DNA of 64,000 nt from Campylobacter volucris (GTDB lineage Bacteria > Campylobacterota > Campylobacteria > Campylobacterales > Campylobacteraceae), in contig NZ_VOWJ01000028.1 of the NCBI RefSeq assembly GCF_008011665.1, positions 62,001-126,000 of the forward strand, written 5' to 3'. Position numbers and translations under genes: made by a program. The notes under the pieces were generated by a model. It worked only from the letters and a program-made list of their open reading frames with translations. It did no database searches and was not told the DNA's origin. How positions within the stretch are numbered: the stretch's first letter is position 1; every line of letters starts with the position of its first letter. Shown in pieces: positions 16,893-25,552 of the stretch.

Positions 16893-17693
16893 ATGAAAAG
16901 AATATATCTTTTTATGATTTTTGTAATATTAGGTATAGGAGTTATGGGTTGTTCTTCAAAAGATCTTAATCCTTTAGGTAGGTCTTTTGGTAAATTTAAT
17001 GATAGCGATCCTTTAAAAATAGGTGATACTCCTACTCCACCTGCTGAACAAAAAATTCCATCTTTGGTTGATGGGAATAAATTAGTTCCAAAAACTCCAC
17101 TGCAACCTCCTATTATTAATTCTAATTCTTTTAAGGGAGATAATGCCCAAAAAGGGCCTTTACCAAGATTTGAATCACAAAATAAATTTAGTAGCAATTC
17201 TGTGTTTGAAAATAGAGGTTTTGCTAGTGATTTTGTAACCATAATGAATCCAAATGGTGCTGCTTTAACGGTATGGGCTTTGGCTTCTGGTAATTGGATA
17301 TGGGGTTATAGTTTATTTGCAAGCAAACCTTTTGGAGATGCAAGAGTGTGGCAACTCATTGAATTTCCTAATGATATGGTTATGATTAAAAATGCAAAAA
17401 CTAACACTTGCCTAAATGCTTATGGTAAAGGTATAGTTCATTATCCTTGCGATCAAAGCAATCATGCTCAATTTTGGAGGCTTTTTCCAATGAGTAATGG
17501 TGCCTATCAAATTCAAAATTTTGCAACACAAAAATGCATTCAAACTCCAATTAGCAATGTAATGAAAGATTTTAATTTTAGTTATTTTAATATTTATTTA
17601 ACAGATTGTTTAAAAAGGGGAGAAAAGAATTTAGATAGACAATGGTATATAACAGCACCAACTTTTACAGCAGAGACGCCTTATATAAGATAA
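16893..17693 (+). CDS. cdtA: Cytolethal distending toxin subunit A
   Basis: CdtA is a cell-binding subunit of the tripartite toxin. The 266-residue protein begins with a lipoprotein signal ending in the lipobox VMGC (Cys20), so it should be lipid-anchored on export. A low-complexity proline-rich linker (about 50-85) is followed by a ricin B-type lectin domain (about 110-260). That domain carries the W-x-L-I-E-F, TNTCLNAYG and HAQFWRLFP elements and the QxW-like repeat typical of the family. It forms a heterodimer with CdtC that delivers CdtB to host cells. It is the first gene of a tight operon, with 13 bases before cdtB. Confidence 0.95.
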   Translation: MKRIYLFMIFVILGIGVMGCSSKDLNPLGRSFGKFNDSDPLKIGDTPTPPAEQKIPSLVDGNKLVPKTPLQPPIINSNSFKGDNAQKGPLPRFESQNKFSSNSVFENRGFASDFVTIMNPNGAALTVWALASGNWIWGYSLFASKPFGDARVWQLIEFPNDMVMIKNAKTNTCLNAYGKGIVHYPCDQSNHAQFWRLFPMSNGAYQIQNFATQKCIQTPISNVMKDFNFSYFNIYLTDCLKRGEKNLDRQWYITAPTFTAETPYIR

Positions 17694-17706
17694 AGAGAGG
17701 AAAATA

Positions 17707-18510
17707 ATGAAAAAAATATTTTTTTTAGTAATTTTTATAAATTTTCTTTTTGGAGCTTTGGAAAATTATAATATGGGAACTTGGAATTTACAAGGTTCTT
17801 CGGCTTCTACTGAAAGCAAATGGAATATTAGTATAAGACAATTAGTTACAGGTGATAATCCTATGGATGTTTTGGCTGTTCAAGAGGCAGGAACTTTGCC
17901 AAGTACAGCTACTATGACTTCAAGACAAGTTCAGCCTGTAGGAGTGGGGATTCCTATACATGAATATACTTGGAATTTAGGCTCGTCAAGTCGTCCTAAT
18001 TTGGTTTATATATATTATTCAAGAGTTGATGTTGGGGCAAATAGAGTCAATATGGCTATAGTTAGTCGTGTTATGGCTGATGAGGTTATAGTTATACCAT
18101 CACCTACTGTGGCTTCTCGTCCTATTATAGGCATACGCATTGGTAATGATGCATTTTTTAGTATCCATGCTTTAGCAAGAGGTGGAAATGATGCTGGTGC
18201 TATAGTAACCGCTGTAGATATGCATTTTAGAAATATGCCCAATGTTAATTGGATTATTATGGGAGATTTTAATAGAACCCCTGGACTTTTATCTCCTTTA
18301 TTAGATTCAGGATTAAGATCAAGGGTTAATTTTGTTATACCACCTTCTTTTACTCAAGCTAGTGGAAATACTCTTGATTATGCAGTAACAGGAAATTCAG
18401 ATACTTCTAGGCTTTATAATCCACCAGCTATTCTTGCAGTTTTGGCTTTAGCTGGGCTTAGAACATTTTTAGCATCAGATCATTTTCCTGTTAATTTTAG
18501 AAGATTTTAA
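17707..18510 (+). CDS. cdtB: Cytolethal distending toxin subunit B (DNase I-like)
   Basis: CdtB is the catalytic subunit, a DNase I / phosphatase-fold enzyme that enters the nucleus and causes DNA breaks and G2 arrest. The 267-residue protein has an N-terminal signal peptide ending about residue 17 and all the catalytic landmarks. These are TWNLQG (27-30), E60 in LAVQEAGTLP, H154 in SIHALARGGNDA, D187 and N189 in MGDFNRTP, and D258-H259 in ASDHFPVNF. All active-site residues expected for nuclease activity are present, so it looks functional. RBS AGAGGAAAA precedes the ATG. It lies 13 bases after cdtA and 9 before cdtC. Confidence 0.97.
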   Translation: MKKIFFLVIFINFLFGALENYNMGTWNLQGSSASTESKWNISIRQLVTGDNPMDVLAVQEAGTLPSTATMTSRQVQPVGVGIPIHEYTWNLGSSSRPNLVYIYYSRVDVGANRVNMAIVSRVMADEVIVIPSPTVASRPIIGIRIGNDAFFSIHALARGGNDAGAIVTAVDMHFRNMPNVNWIIMGDFNRTPGLLSPLLDSGLRSRVNFVIPPSFTQASGNTLDYAVTGNSDTSRLYNPPAILAVLALAGLRTFLASDHFPVNFRRF

Positions 18511-18519
18511 GGGTTAGTT

Positions 18520-19092
18520 ATGAAAAAAATTTTTATTTTATTTTTTATTTTTTTGAATTTAGTTAAAGCTATTGAACAACCTGGAGATTTGTCTGATTTT
18601 ACACCTATGTTTTCCATAAGATCTCTAGAAACAGGAATTTCTCTAAGTCCTTTTAGAGAAACTTCTAAAAAATTAGAAGATCAAAATTGGATTTTAAAGG
18701 AAATTCAACTTAGTGATGAGTTAAAAAGAAAAGACAAATATGCACAAAAATTACCTTTTGGATATGTTCAATTTGTAAATCCCAGTGATAATGACTTGTG
18801 TTTGGCTATTTTAGAGAGTGGTTTTTTTGGCGGTAAATCTTGTCAAGGAGATTTAAAAGATGGCAAACTAGAAACAGTTTTTTCTATTATGCCTACAACT
18901 GGTCCTGCTGTTCAAATTCGTTCTTTGGTGTTAGGCGGAGGAGAGTGTATAGTTACTTTCTTTAATCCCAATGTTCCCATAGAAAATCGTTTTGGGATAC
19001 AAACTTGCACATTAGATTCAGCATTATTTTTAGATCTTAATGAGTTGATGTTCTTTACACCTGCTATAGTAGAGGCTGTGCCTTTATATTAA
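18520..19092 (+). CDS. cdtC: Cytolethal distending toxin subunit C
   Basis: CdtC is the second binding subunit, pairing with CdtA. The 190-residue protein has a signal peptide of about 17 residues (MKKIFILFF to NLVKA) and a ricin-like fold. Landmarks are FSIRSLETGISLSPFR near residue 31, the LPFGYVQFVNPSDNDLCLAIL strand region, and QTCTLDSALFLDLNELMFF at the C-terminus, all as in Campylobacter CdtC. Length is normal. With all three subunits intact, the operon probably encodes working toxin. A stem-loop follows the stop. Confidence 0.95.
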   Translation: MKKIFILFFIFLNLVKAIEQPGDLSDFTPMFSIRSLETGISLSPFRETSKKLEDQNWILKEIQLSDELKRKDKYAQKLPFGYVQFVNPSDNDLCLAILESGFFGGKSCQGDLKDGKLETVFSIMPTTGPAVQIRSLVLGGGECIVTFFNPNVPIENRFGIQTCTLDSALFLDLNELMFFTPAIVEAVPLY

Positions 19093-19096
19093 AACG

Positions 19097-19125
19097 TAAG
19101 GGTTAGATATTTATCAAAACCCTTA
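19097..19125 (+). terminator. Candidate terminator after cdtC
   Basis: TAAGGGTT (19097-19104) pairs with AACCCTTA (19118-19125) around a 13-base loop just after the cdtC stop. The following tract is TTTAGATAAAT rather than a clean T-run, so termination may be modest. Confidence 0.45.
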
Positions 19126-19226
19126 TTTAGATAAATCCTTAAAAATACATAAAACAATAAACTTGTTTCAAAAATTAGCAATATTTTCTGTATTTTTTTA
19201 TTAAAAATTACTTGTATAACAACTAA

Positions 19227-19235
19227 TGCTATAAT
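19227..19235 (+). promoter_or_regulatory. Extended -10 promoter for the cstA operon
   Basis: TGCTATAAT at 19227-19235 is a TG-extended perfect TATAAT, 27 bases before the ATG at 19263, with AAGGAA as ribosome site. It gives the CstA/ATPase operon its own promoter, separate from cdt. Confidence 0.6.
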
Positions 19236-19262
19236 CTAAGTAATTTTATATAAGGAAACCAT

Positions 19263-20948
19263 ATGAGTGCTAGTATTTTATTGATTATTGGTATAGTTGT
19301 GTTTGTGTTTGGTTATTTTGTTTATTCTAAATTTGTAGCTAAATATATTTTGCAACTAGATGATAAAAATATCACTCCTGCTCATGAATTTAAAGATGAA
19401 ATTGATTATGTCCCTGCAAATAAATTTGTATTATGGGGTCATCATTTTACTGCAGTTGCTGGAGCTGCACCTATAGTTGGTCCTGCTATAGCAGTTCAAT
19501 GGGGCTGGTTGCCAGCATTTTTATGGGTCGTTTTAGGAACGGTGTTTTTTGCTGGAATTCATGATATGTCAGCTTTATGGGCTAGTGTTAAAAATCAAGG
19601 AAAATCCATAGGTAATGTTTGCCAAAAAGTTATAGGAATGAAAATTGGGCAATTGTTTATGGTGGTAATATTTTTAGTTCTTTTGATGGTAAATGCTGCA
19701 TTTGGTGTTATCATAGCAAAAGAATCGGTAGAGTATCCAACTACTATTATACCTGCTTGGGGAGCTATTTTAATAGCCTTATTAATGGGTCAAGCTATAT
19801 ATAGATTTAAAATGAATTTAGCTTTAGTTACCATAGTATCTGTGGTTTTATTATATATTTTAGTGCCAATTGGTGTTGCTTATCCTGTAAATTTACCTGA
19901 AAACATAGCAGGACTTGATTCTTTAAGACAATGGGTTGTGATTTTGTTTGTATATGCTGGAATTGCTTCTATTTTACCTGTTTGGATGCTATTGCAGCCT
20001 AGAGATTATGTAAATGGTGTTCAGCTTGTCATAGGATTGATACTTTTATATGGCTCTATTATCATAGTAAATCCTGTCGTTTTAGCGCCCGATATCATTC
20101 CTGCTATAAAAGCTGGGGATTATAGTTTAATTATACCTGTTTTATTTATAACCATAGCTTGTGGTGCTATAAGTGGTTTTCATGGTATAGTAGCAAGTGG
20201 AACCACTTCTAAACAAATCAATAAAGAAAGCGATGTAAGATTTGTTGGGTATTTAGGATCTGTTGGAGAGGGAAGTTTAGCTTTAGGAACAATTATAGCT
20301 TGTGTGGCTGGAGTTGGGCTTTTAAATGCTAATGCTGGATTAAATCCTGATACATGGACAAGCCTTTTCAAGCCCGGTGCGGGTAATTTTGCTTCTGGCG
20401 GTGGAGCTATAGTATCAAATGCTACTGGGCTTTCTTTTGAAGCAGCTTCTACTTTATTTTCGCTAATGCTTATTTTGTTTGCAGCTACAACTATGGATGC
20501 TGGTATAAGACTTCAAAGATATATCATTCAAGAATGGGGAGAAATTTATAAAATTCCTTTTTTAAGAAAAAATGTCATTGCGACTATTTTGGCTGTGGGT
20601 ATATCTTTTATAATGGCGATGAATGGTATAGGAGAAGGCGGTAAAAATGAAGTTGCAATTTGGCCTTTATTTGGTGCGACAAATCAAATACTAGCTTCGC
20701 TAACTTTACTAACTATAGCAGTTATTTTGATTAAAAATAAAAAAATAGGTGGATCTTTAGTCGTTTTAGTGCCTTTAGTGTTTATATTGATCATGGCATT
20801 TTGGGGTGCTTCGATAAAGGTTCTTGAATTTTATAATCAAGGCAATTGGTTATTGTTGGTAATTGATATTTTAGTTTTAGTTGTTACTATAATGGTGGTT
20901 TTATCAGCATTATCAACGATAAGTAAAACTTTAAGTGAAAATAAATGA
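19263..20948 (+). CDS. cstA: CstA-family transporter (short form)
   Basis: This 561-residue polytopic membrane protein belongs to the CstA family of peptide and pyruvate transporters. It carries the signature HHFTAVAGAAPIVGPAIAVQWGWLPAF near residues 60-85, GIHDMSALWASVKNQGKSIGNV, the SGFHGIVASGTTSKQI segment near 305, and GEGGKNEVAIWPLFGATNQILA near 460. E. coli CstA and BtsT, and C. jejuni CstA, are about 700 residues. This is the shorter type found in firmicutes and some proteobacteria. It overlaps by 4 bases with a small Cys-ending protein gene that is followed by an ArsA-like ATPase. That context suggests the transporter works with, or is assembled by, these two. Confidence 0.88.
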   Translation: MSASILLIIGIVVFVFGYFVYSKFVAKYILQLDDKNITPAHEFKDEIDYVPANKFVLWGHHFTAVAGAAPIVGPAIAVQWGWLPAFLWVVLGTVFFAGIHDMSALWASVKNQGKSIGNVCQKVIGMKIGQLFMVVIFLVLLMVNAAFGVIIAKESVEYPTTIIPAWGAILIALLMGQAIYRFKMNLALVTIVSVVLLYILVPIGVAYPVNLPENIAGLDSLRQWVVILFVYAGIASILPVWMLLQPRDYVNGVQLVIGLILLYGSIIIVNPVVLAPDIIPAIKAGDYSLIIPVLFITIACGAISGFHGIVASGTTSKQINKESDVRFVGYLGSVGEGSLALGTIIACVAGVGLLNANAGLNPDTWTSLFKPGAGNFASGGGAIVSNATGLSFEAASTLFSLMLILFAATTMDAGIRLQRYIIQEWGEIYKIPFLRKNVIATILAVGISFIMAMNGIGEGGKNEVAIWPLFGATNQILASLTLLTIAVILIKNKKIGGSLVVLVPLVFILIMAFWGASIKVLEFYNQGNWLLLVIDILVLVVTIMVVLSALSTISKTLSENK

Positions 20949-21205
20949 AAGTATTTTATAGCTTTTCTAAAAAATTAGAAGAATTTTATTTTTCTAAATA
21001 TGGAAAAGCTATAAAAAAAGAGCAAGAAGAAATTGATGATTTTTTTATGATCATCACTTTTTCAGAGCTTATGGGTATAGAAAATCCTTTTATGCTACAA
21101 ACTTTAGAGCTTATGCCTACTTTGGCACCAAAATTCCATAAATGGCACACAAAGATGGGCTTAAAACATAGCATTTTTGATAATTTTCCTTGTTCTTGTT
21201 GTTAA
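20945..21205 (+). CDS. Small Cys-Cys-ending protein (cory-CC-star type)
   Basis: This 86-residue soluble protein has no signal peptide and ends in F-P-C-S-C-C directly before the stop. It is aromatic and charged at the N-terminus (MKVFYSFSKKLEEFYFSKYGK), with an acidic patch (KKEQEEIDDFFMIITF), a LELMPTLAPKFHKWH segment and the cysteine tail. From memory this resembles the poorly described small family annotated as cory-CC-star. That name could not be checked here. It starts in a 4-base overlap with cstA and ends 16 bases before the ATPase start, so it is surely cotranscribed and probably coupled. The three terminal cysteines could bind a metal or act as a redox or handover site. No function is established. 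Confidence 0.8.
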   Translation: MKVFYSFSKKLEEFYFSKYGKAIKKEQEEIDDFFMIITFSELMGIENPFMLQTLELMPTLAPKFHKWHTKMGLKHSIFDNFPCSCC

Positions 21206-21221
21206 ATTAAGGTATTTTTGG

Positions 21222-22133
21222 ATGATTTTTCCAAGAGTGATTTTTGTAGGCGGTAAAGGCGGTGTGGGCAAAAGCACTATGTCTAGTTCTATAGCAAAGA
21301 TGTTATCTTTAGATGGTAAAAAAGTGTTATTAATCTCAACCGATCCTGCACATAATCTAAAAGATATTTTTGATATAGAAAAAAATAATCAATTCAATAC
21401 AAATTTACAAATACTAGAGTTAAATCCACAAAAAGAAGCAAAAGAATATGTGGAAAATGTAAGTAAAGCAACTAAAGAGCTTATAAACCCTAATTCTTAT
21501 GAAATGCTTGATAATTACTACAAAATAGTCAAAGAAAGTGCCATTGCTCAAGAAAGTGCTATGTTTGATAAACTTATAAAAATTATAAGTGAGGATACAA
21601 ATTTTGATCATATCATCATAGATACAGCTCCAACAGGCCATACTTTAAGATTATTTAAAATGCCAAAAAATTTAAAAATTTGGAGTGAGCTTTTATTAAA
21701 ACAAAGAGAAAAAAATTCAAATTTGCAAAACATCATCGGTAATATAGAAGGTAAAGATATCTTAAAGGATAATCTTGAAAATAGATATTTAAGGTATTCT
21801 AAATTTTTAAATATATTAAAAAATAACAATCAATGTGCTATTTTACTAGTTTTAAATTTAGAAAAACTGCCTATTAATGAGACTTTAAGAGCTATCAAAG
21901 AATTGCAAATAGAAAATATCACTCCTTTTGCGATAATCATAAATAAAATTCCACCCAATAGTAATGATGAATTTTTTAAAAATAGATTTGAGATAAGTTT
22001 GCAAAATTTAAAGCTTGCAAAGAAACTTTTTAAAGATTTTAGTATATTAGAAATTCCTTTGCACAATAAAGACATTTCTAGTGAAGTTGATTTAGAATTT
22101 ATAATTAAGCATTTAAAATCTTTTATCGTTTAA
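21222..22133 (+). CDS. ArsA/Get3-family ATPase
   Basis: This 303-residue protein has the deviant Walker A motif of the ArsA/Get3/MinD group (VGGKGGVGKST, residues 9-19, with the signature first lysine). It also has switch I STDPAHNLKDIFD near residue 40 and switch II DTAPTGHTLRL near 130. It carries one ATPase domain, like Get3, not the doubled ArsA. It lacks the cysteine triad that binds arsenite in ArsA, with only one internal Cys near residue 206. No ars genes are nearby. The start at ATG 21222 gives MIFPRVIFVGGKGG. An upstream start at 21177 would overlap the small protein gene. Linkage to cstA suggests a role in membrane protein targeting or transporter regulation (inference). Confidence 0.87.
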   Translation: MIFPRVIFVGGKGGVGKSTMSSSIAKMLSLDGKKVLLISTDPAHNLKDIFDIEKNNQFNTNLQILELNPQKEAKEYVENVSKATKELINPNSYEMLDNYYKIVKESAIAQESAMFDKLIKIISEDTNFDHIIIDTAPTGHTLRLFKMPKNLKIWSELLLKQREKNSNLQNIIGNIEGKDILKDNLENRYLRYSKFLNILKNNNQCAILLVLNLEKLPINETLRAIKELQIENITPFAIIINKIPPNSNDEFFKNRFEISLQNLKLAKKLFKDFSILEIPLHNKDISSEVDLEFIIKHLKSFIV

Positions 22134-22279
22134 GCTTTACAAATTAACTAAATTTTCTTACAACGATAAATATATTTATAATTTTATTATGTTTTGTTAA
22201 AATATATGTTTTATTTAGGGATTTAAATGATTTTTGAAAATGAAACATAATTAATATCTACTTTAAGGAAGAGCAAAAT

Positions 22280-24742
22280 ATGGATTATAAAAAAGCATTT
22301 TATTCAAAATTAGAAGATTGTTATTTGGGTTCTAAAATTAAACATTCGCAAAATCAAGCTAAAAATGGTTTTACAAATTTACTCGTTATAAAAGAAAAAT
22401 ATTTTCAAAAAATTAAAGACTATTTAGACACACAAAAGCTTTATACAGATACTTATAATAAACTTTATAATTTTTTTAGCACTTATTTAAACGAAACAGG
22501 AACACCGTTTTTTTACGATACGCCTATGTATAAAAATATCTATGCAAGGGTATATTCAAATTCAAAAGACACAAGTCTTTTTTATAAAACACAAAATTTA
22601 TACTATGTAAAATCAGATACTATTTATAATCCTTTAAACTTACAAAGTGAAGATAAAAAATATACTTTAAATTTTCTTACTGATGAGTATGAGCAAAATG
22701 CTGATAATAATAAAAGTAAAATCAATTTTTATTTACAAAATATACAAGATGATAATATAAACATAAAAGTAATAAATTCTAAAAATTATGATGGCACAAA
22801 TGTATTTAAACAAAACTCAAGTGAATTTAGTGATGTTTTTTTAAAAACTTTAAAAAATGCACAAATAAACATAAAAGAAGAAGAATTGCAAAAGCTTTTT
22901 AAAACTTATAAAAAACAAAATGAAGTAGATTTTTTCATACATAAAAATGCGAAAGAATTTTTAAAAGAACAATTTGATTTGTGGTTGTTTTCTTATGTGA
23001 ATGATAGCATTACTGATTGGACTAAAGAAAAAATAGATGAGATCAACACTCTAAAACAAATCGCTTTTGCTATCATCGACTTGATAGCTGACTTTGAAAA
23101 CGAGTTAAAAGCTATATGGCTAAAGCCAAAATTTGCTAAAAATGCTCACTATGTATTTAGTTTAGACACTATAAAATCGCATTCAAATAACGCTGATGAA
23201 ATTTTAAACTCCATATATAAAGATGTAAATTTTAATGAGCAAATCACAGAATGGAAAGAATTAAATTTCATAAATGATGAGTTTGATATAAATGCTATAA
23301 ATGATGAAAAATACAAATTCTTACCACTTGATACAAAGTATTTAAGTGAGGAAAATTATTATAAACTTTTGCAAAGTTTTGAAAATTTAGATGAAATTTT
23401 AAACGGAGAGCTTGTAAAAGCAGATAATTTTCAAGCGCTAAATTCTTTAATGCCAAAATATCAAGGCAAAATAGATTTAATTTACATAGATCCGCCATTT
23501 AACACAGGAAGTGACTTTGACTACAAAGATCAATTTCAAGATAGTACTTGGCTTTCTTTGATGCATAATCGCTTAGAACTAGCAAAAGAATTTTTAAGTG
23601 ATAAAGGAAGTTTTTATTTGCATTTGGATGAAAATGCTGATTATTTTGGGAAAATTTTATTAAATGAATTTTTTGGGGAAATGGAGTGTAAAAAAATCAC
23701 ATTTGATACAAATGCTACTAAAGACGGAGAAGCTGATTTGTTTGGATATAAAAGCTTTGGAAATAATTTTGTTTTAAAAAGCTCAACTATTCTTTTTTTG
23801 AAAAAAACAAATAGTATTTTTAATAAATTATGGAAGCCAAATAGAAACACTTCATTATTAAATTTGGGACAGCTTGATCTAATAGGAGTTTCTACAATTG
23901 CAACACCTAAAAAAATAACAGACTATGAGTATTATATTCAAAAATGGAAAAATGATAAACTATATTACGAAAAGATTGATATCAAAGATGAAAAAATATA
24001 TCCATTAGGTGATATTTGGAATGATTTGTATTCTTTTACTCAATCTGAAATGAGAGTTAGTGAAAATATATCTTTTTATAGCTCACAAAAACCGGAAAAT
24101 ATGCTAAGAAGAATAATACAGTCCAGTTCCGATGAAAATAGTGTTGTAATGGACTTTTTTGTAGGTAGTGGAACTACCTCAGCAGTATCTCATAAATTAA
24201 ATAGAAAATATATCGGTATAGAAATGGGTGAGCATTTTTATGAAAGGTATTTGACATTTAATAAGGATGCTAATAAATATGAGTATAGATTGGGTTTACT
24301 TGGAAGAATGAAGAATGTTATAGCCGGTGATATTGAATTTTGTGCCATAGATAAAAAAAGAAGATCATCTTTTTCAAAAATGATAAATTTTAAAGGCGGC
24401 GGCGCTTTTAGATATTATGAACTTGAAAGTTATGAAGAAAGTTTAGAAAATTGTGAGTATAAACTTGATGAAAATTCATTCATAGATTATAGAAAATCAC
24501 GCAAACTCATAAAAGCACTCAAAAAAGGTGAAAATATATGCTTTGATATGAAAGCTTATGATAAAGAATTTGATATATTTTTAACGATGTCAAATCTTTT
24601 AGGACTTAAAATCAAAAATATTTTTATAGATGAAAATGGTATAAAATCTTGTAAATTTGAAAACGATGAGATTGTAAATTTAGAAAATATAGACTTAATT
24701 AAATATCCAAAACTAAAAAATTTAATTTGGTGGGAAAAGTGA
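22280..24742 (+). CDS. mod: Type III restriction-modification DNA methyltransferase (Mod)
   Basis: Mod recognises the site and methylates adenine. Alone it protects DNA. With Res it forms the nuclease. The 820-residue protein has the beta-class order of motifs: catalytic DPPFNTGSDF (about residues 403-412) before the SAM-binding motif DFFVGSGTTSA (about 625-635), followed by NRKYIGIEMGEHF. The stretch between them (about 460-610) is the target recognition region and shows no resemblance I can name. About 370 N-terminal residues precede the methylase domain, longer than in small Mod proteins. AAGGAAG precedes the ATG. No long repeat or homopolymer is visible in the gene, so phase variation is not evident. 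Confidence 0.92.
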   Translation: MDYKKAFYSKLEDCYLGSKIKHSQNQAKNGFTNLLVIKEKYFQKIKDYLDTQKLYTDTYNKLYNFFSTYLNETGTPFFYDTPMYKNIYARVYSNSKDTSLFYKTQNLYYVKSDTIYNPLNLQSEDKKYTLNFLTDEYEQNADNNKSKINFYLQNIQDDNINIKVINSKNYDGTNVFKQNSSEFSDVFLKTLKNAQINIKEEELQKLFKTYKKQNEVDFFIHKNAKEFLKEQFDLWLFSYVNDSITDWTKEKIDEINTLKQIAFAIIDLIADFENELKAIWLKPKFAKNAHYVFSLDTIKSHSNNADEILNSIYKDVNFNEQITEWKELNFINDEFDINAINDEKYKFLPLDTKYLSEENYYKLLQSFENLDEILNGELVKADNFQALNSLMPKYQGKIDLIYIDPPFNTGSDFDYKDQFQDSTWLSLMHNRLELAKEFLSDKGSFYLHLDENADYFGKILLNEFFGEMECKKITFDTNATKDGEADLFGYKSFGNNFVLKSSTILFLKKTNSIFNKLWKPNRNTSLLNLGQLDLIGVSTIATPKKITDYEYYIQKWKNDKLYYEKIDIKDEKIYPLGDIWNDLYSFTQSEMRVSENISFYSSQKPENMLRRIIQSSSDENSVVMDFFVGSGTTSAVSHKLNRKYIGIEMGEHFYERYLTFNKDANKYEYRLGLLGRMKNVIAGDIEFCAIDKKRRSSFSKMINFKGGGAFRYYELESYEESLENCEYKLDENSFIDYRKSRKLIKALKKGENICFDMKAYDKEFDIFLTMSNLLGLKIKNIFIDENGIKSCKFENDEIVNLENIDLIKYPKLKNLIWWEK

Positions 24743-25434
24743 TGAATAATTCATATGAAAAACCTGAGATAAATAAAGACGCTTTTACTTGTCCATTTTG
24801 TGGAGTTTATGCGAAAATGGATTTTGTAAATTTTTCAGCATCAGCTTCAAAAATTGACGATGGAATCGGTAAAATAAAATATATATATTCTATAAGCTCA
24901 GATTTAGAATTTGAAAAAATTGAAAGCATAATTGACTTTTATAGTAGAGTAGTTCCTATTTTAAGTATTTGTCATAAATGTAGTAAAACTGCTATTTGGG
25001 TAGATGAAAAAATGATTTATCCAAAACCTAGATTAGCACCTATGCCTAATGAAGATTTAGATGAAGATTTAAAATTAGATTATGAAGAAGCATCTAATAT
25101 AGTTCAAGATTCCCCAAGAAGTGCTTGTGCTTTATTGCGTTTAGTTTTACAAAAATTACTTATTGGTTTAGGTGAAGATAAAAATATAAATAATGCGATT
25201 AAAAATTTGATAGATAAAAAAGAAATAGATGAAAAACTACAAAAAGCATTAGATTCTGTGAGAGTTATCGGAAATAATGCTATTCATCCAAATGAGTTAG
25301 ATTTAAGAGATGATGTAGATACAGCATTGTCTATGTTTCGTATTATAAATTATATAGCAGATAGAATGATAAGCTCTAAAAAAGAAATAGATGAAATTTA
25401 TAGTATATTACCTGAAAATGCAAAAAGATATTAA
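24742..25434 (+). CDS. DUF4145 (HEPN-like) zinc-ribbon protein in R-M operon
   Basis: This protein of about 230 residues starts at ATG 24742 in an ATGA overlap with mod. It has an N-terminal zinc-ribbon pair (CPFC near residue 17 and CHKC near 75) and a C-terminal alpha-helical DUF4145 domain (about 105-215). The domain's motif is R-V-I-G-N-N-A-I-H-P, followed by a helix rich in acidic residues. DUF4145 domains are HEPN-like and are common beside restriction systems, but their role in them is not settled. Possible roles are DNA or RNA binding, nuclease control or an extra toxin-like effector. The position between mod and res, with close coupling to mod, suggests a regulatory or accessory subunit. 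Confidence 0.85.
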   Translation: MNNSYEKPEINKDAFTCPFCGVYAKMDFVNFSASASKIDDGIGKIKYIYSISSDLEFEKIESIIDFYSRVVPILSICHKCSKTAIWVDEKMIYPKPRLAPMPNEDLDEDLKLDYEEASNIVQDSPRSACALLRLVLQKLLIGLGEDKNINNAIKNLIDKKEIDEKLQKALDSVRVIGNNAIHPNELDLRDDVDTALSMFRIINYIADRMISSKKEIDEIYSILPENAKRY

Positions 25435-25458
25435 TGCAAAAAACATCATTCTCTACAC

Positions 25459-25520
25459 CATTTGCAAGATAAGCGGTTGCAAGAAATTTCAGTATGTAAA
25501 ATTCTTACATACTGCAAATG
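25459..25520. promoter_or_regulatory. Nested inverted repeats between DUF4145 gene and res
   Basis: The 118-base gap before res holds a perfect 10-bp hairpin, CAGTATGTAA (25490-25499) with TTACATACTG (25505-25514), loop AATTC. An overlapping outer pair is CATTTGCA (25459-25466) with TGCAAATG (25513-25520). The two folds share bases 25513-25514, so they compete. No T-run follows. The gap holds only tiny reading frames and no convincing gene. Confidence 0.55.
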
Positions 25521-25552
25521 ATAAAAACAATTAAAGCTTTAAAGGAAAAACA

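Noticed and set aside
18265..18279. D-F-N-R-T in CdtB matches the PglB glycosylation sequon
   Set aside because: It is the conserved DNase I active-site strand (D187 and N189 bind metal and substrate). Modification there would abolish activity, and the motif is kept for catalysis.
21222..22133. Arsenical pump ATPase ArsA
   Set aside because: Single ATPase domain, no cysteine triad for arsenite and no arsB, arsR or arsC nearby. A Get3-like role is more plausible.
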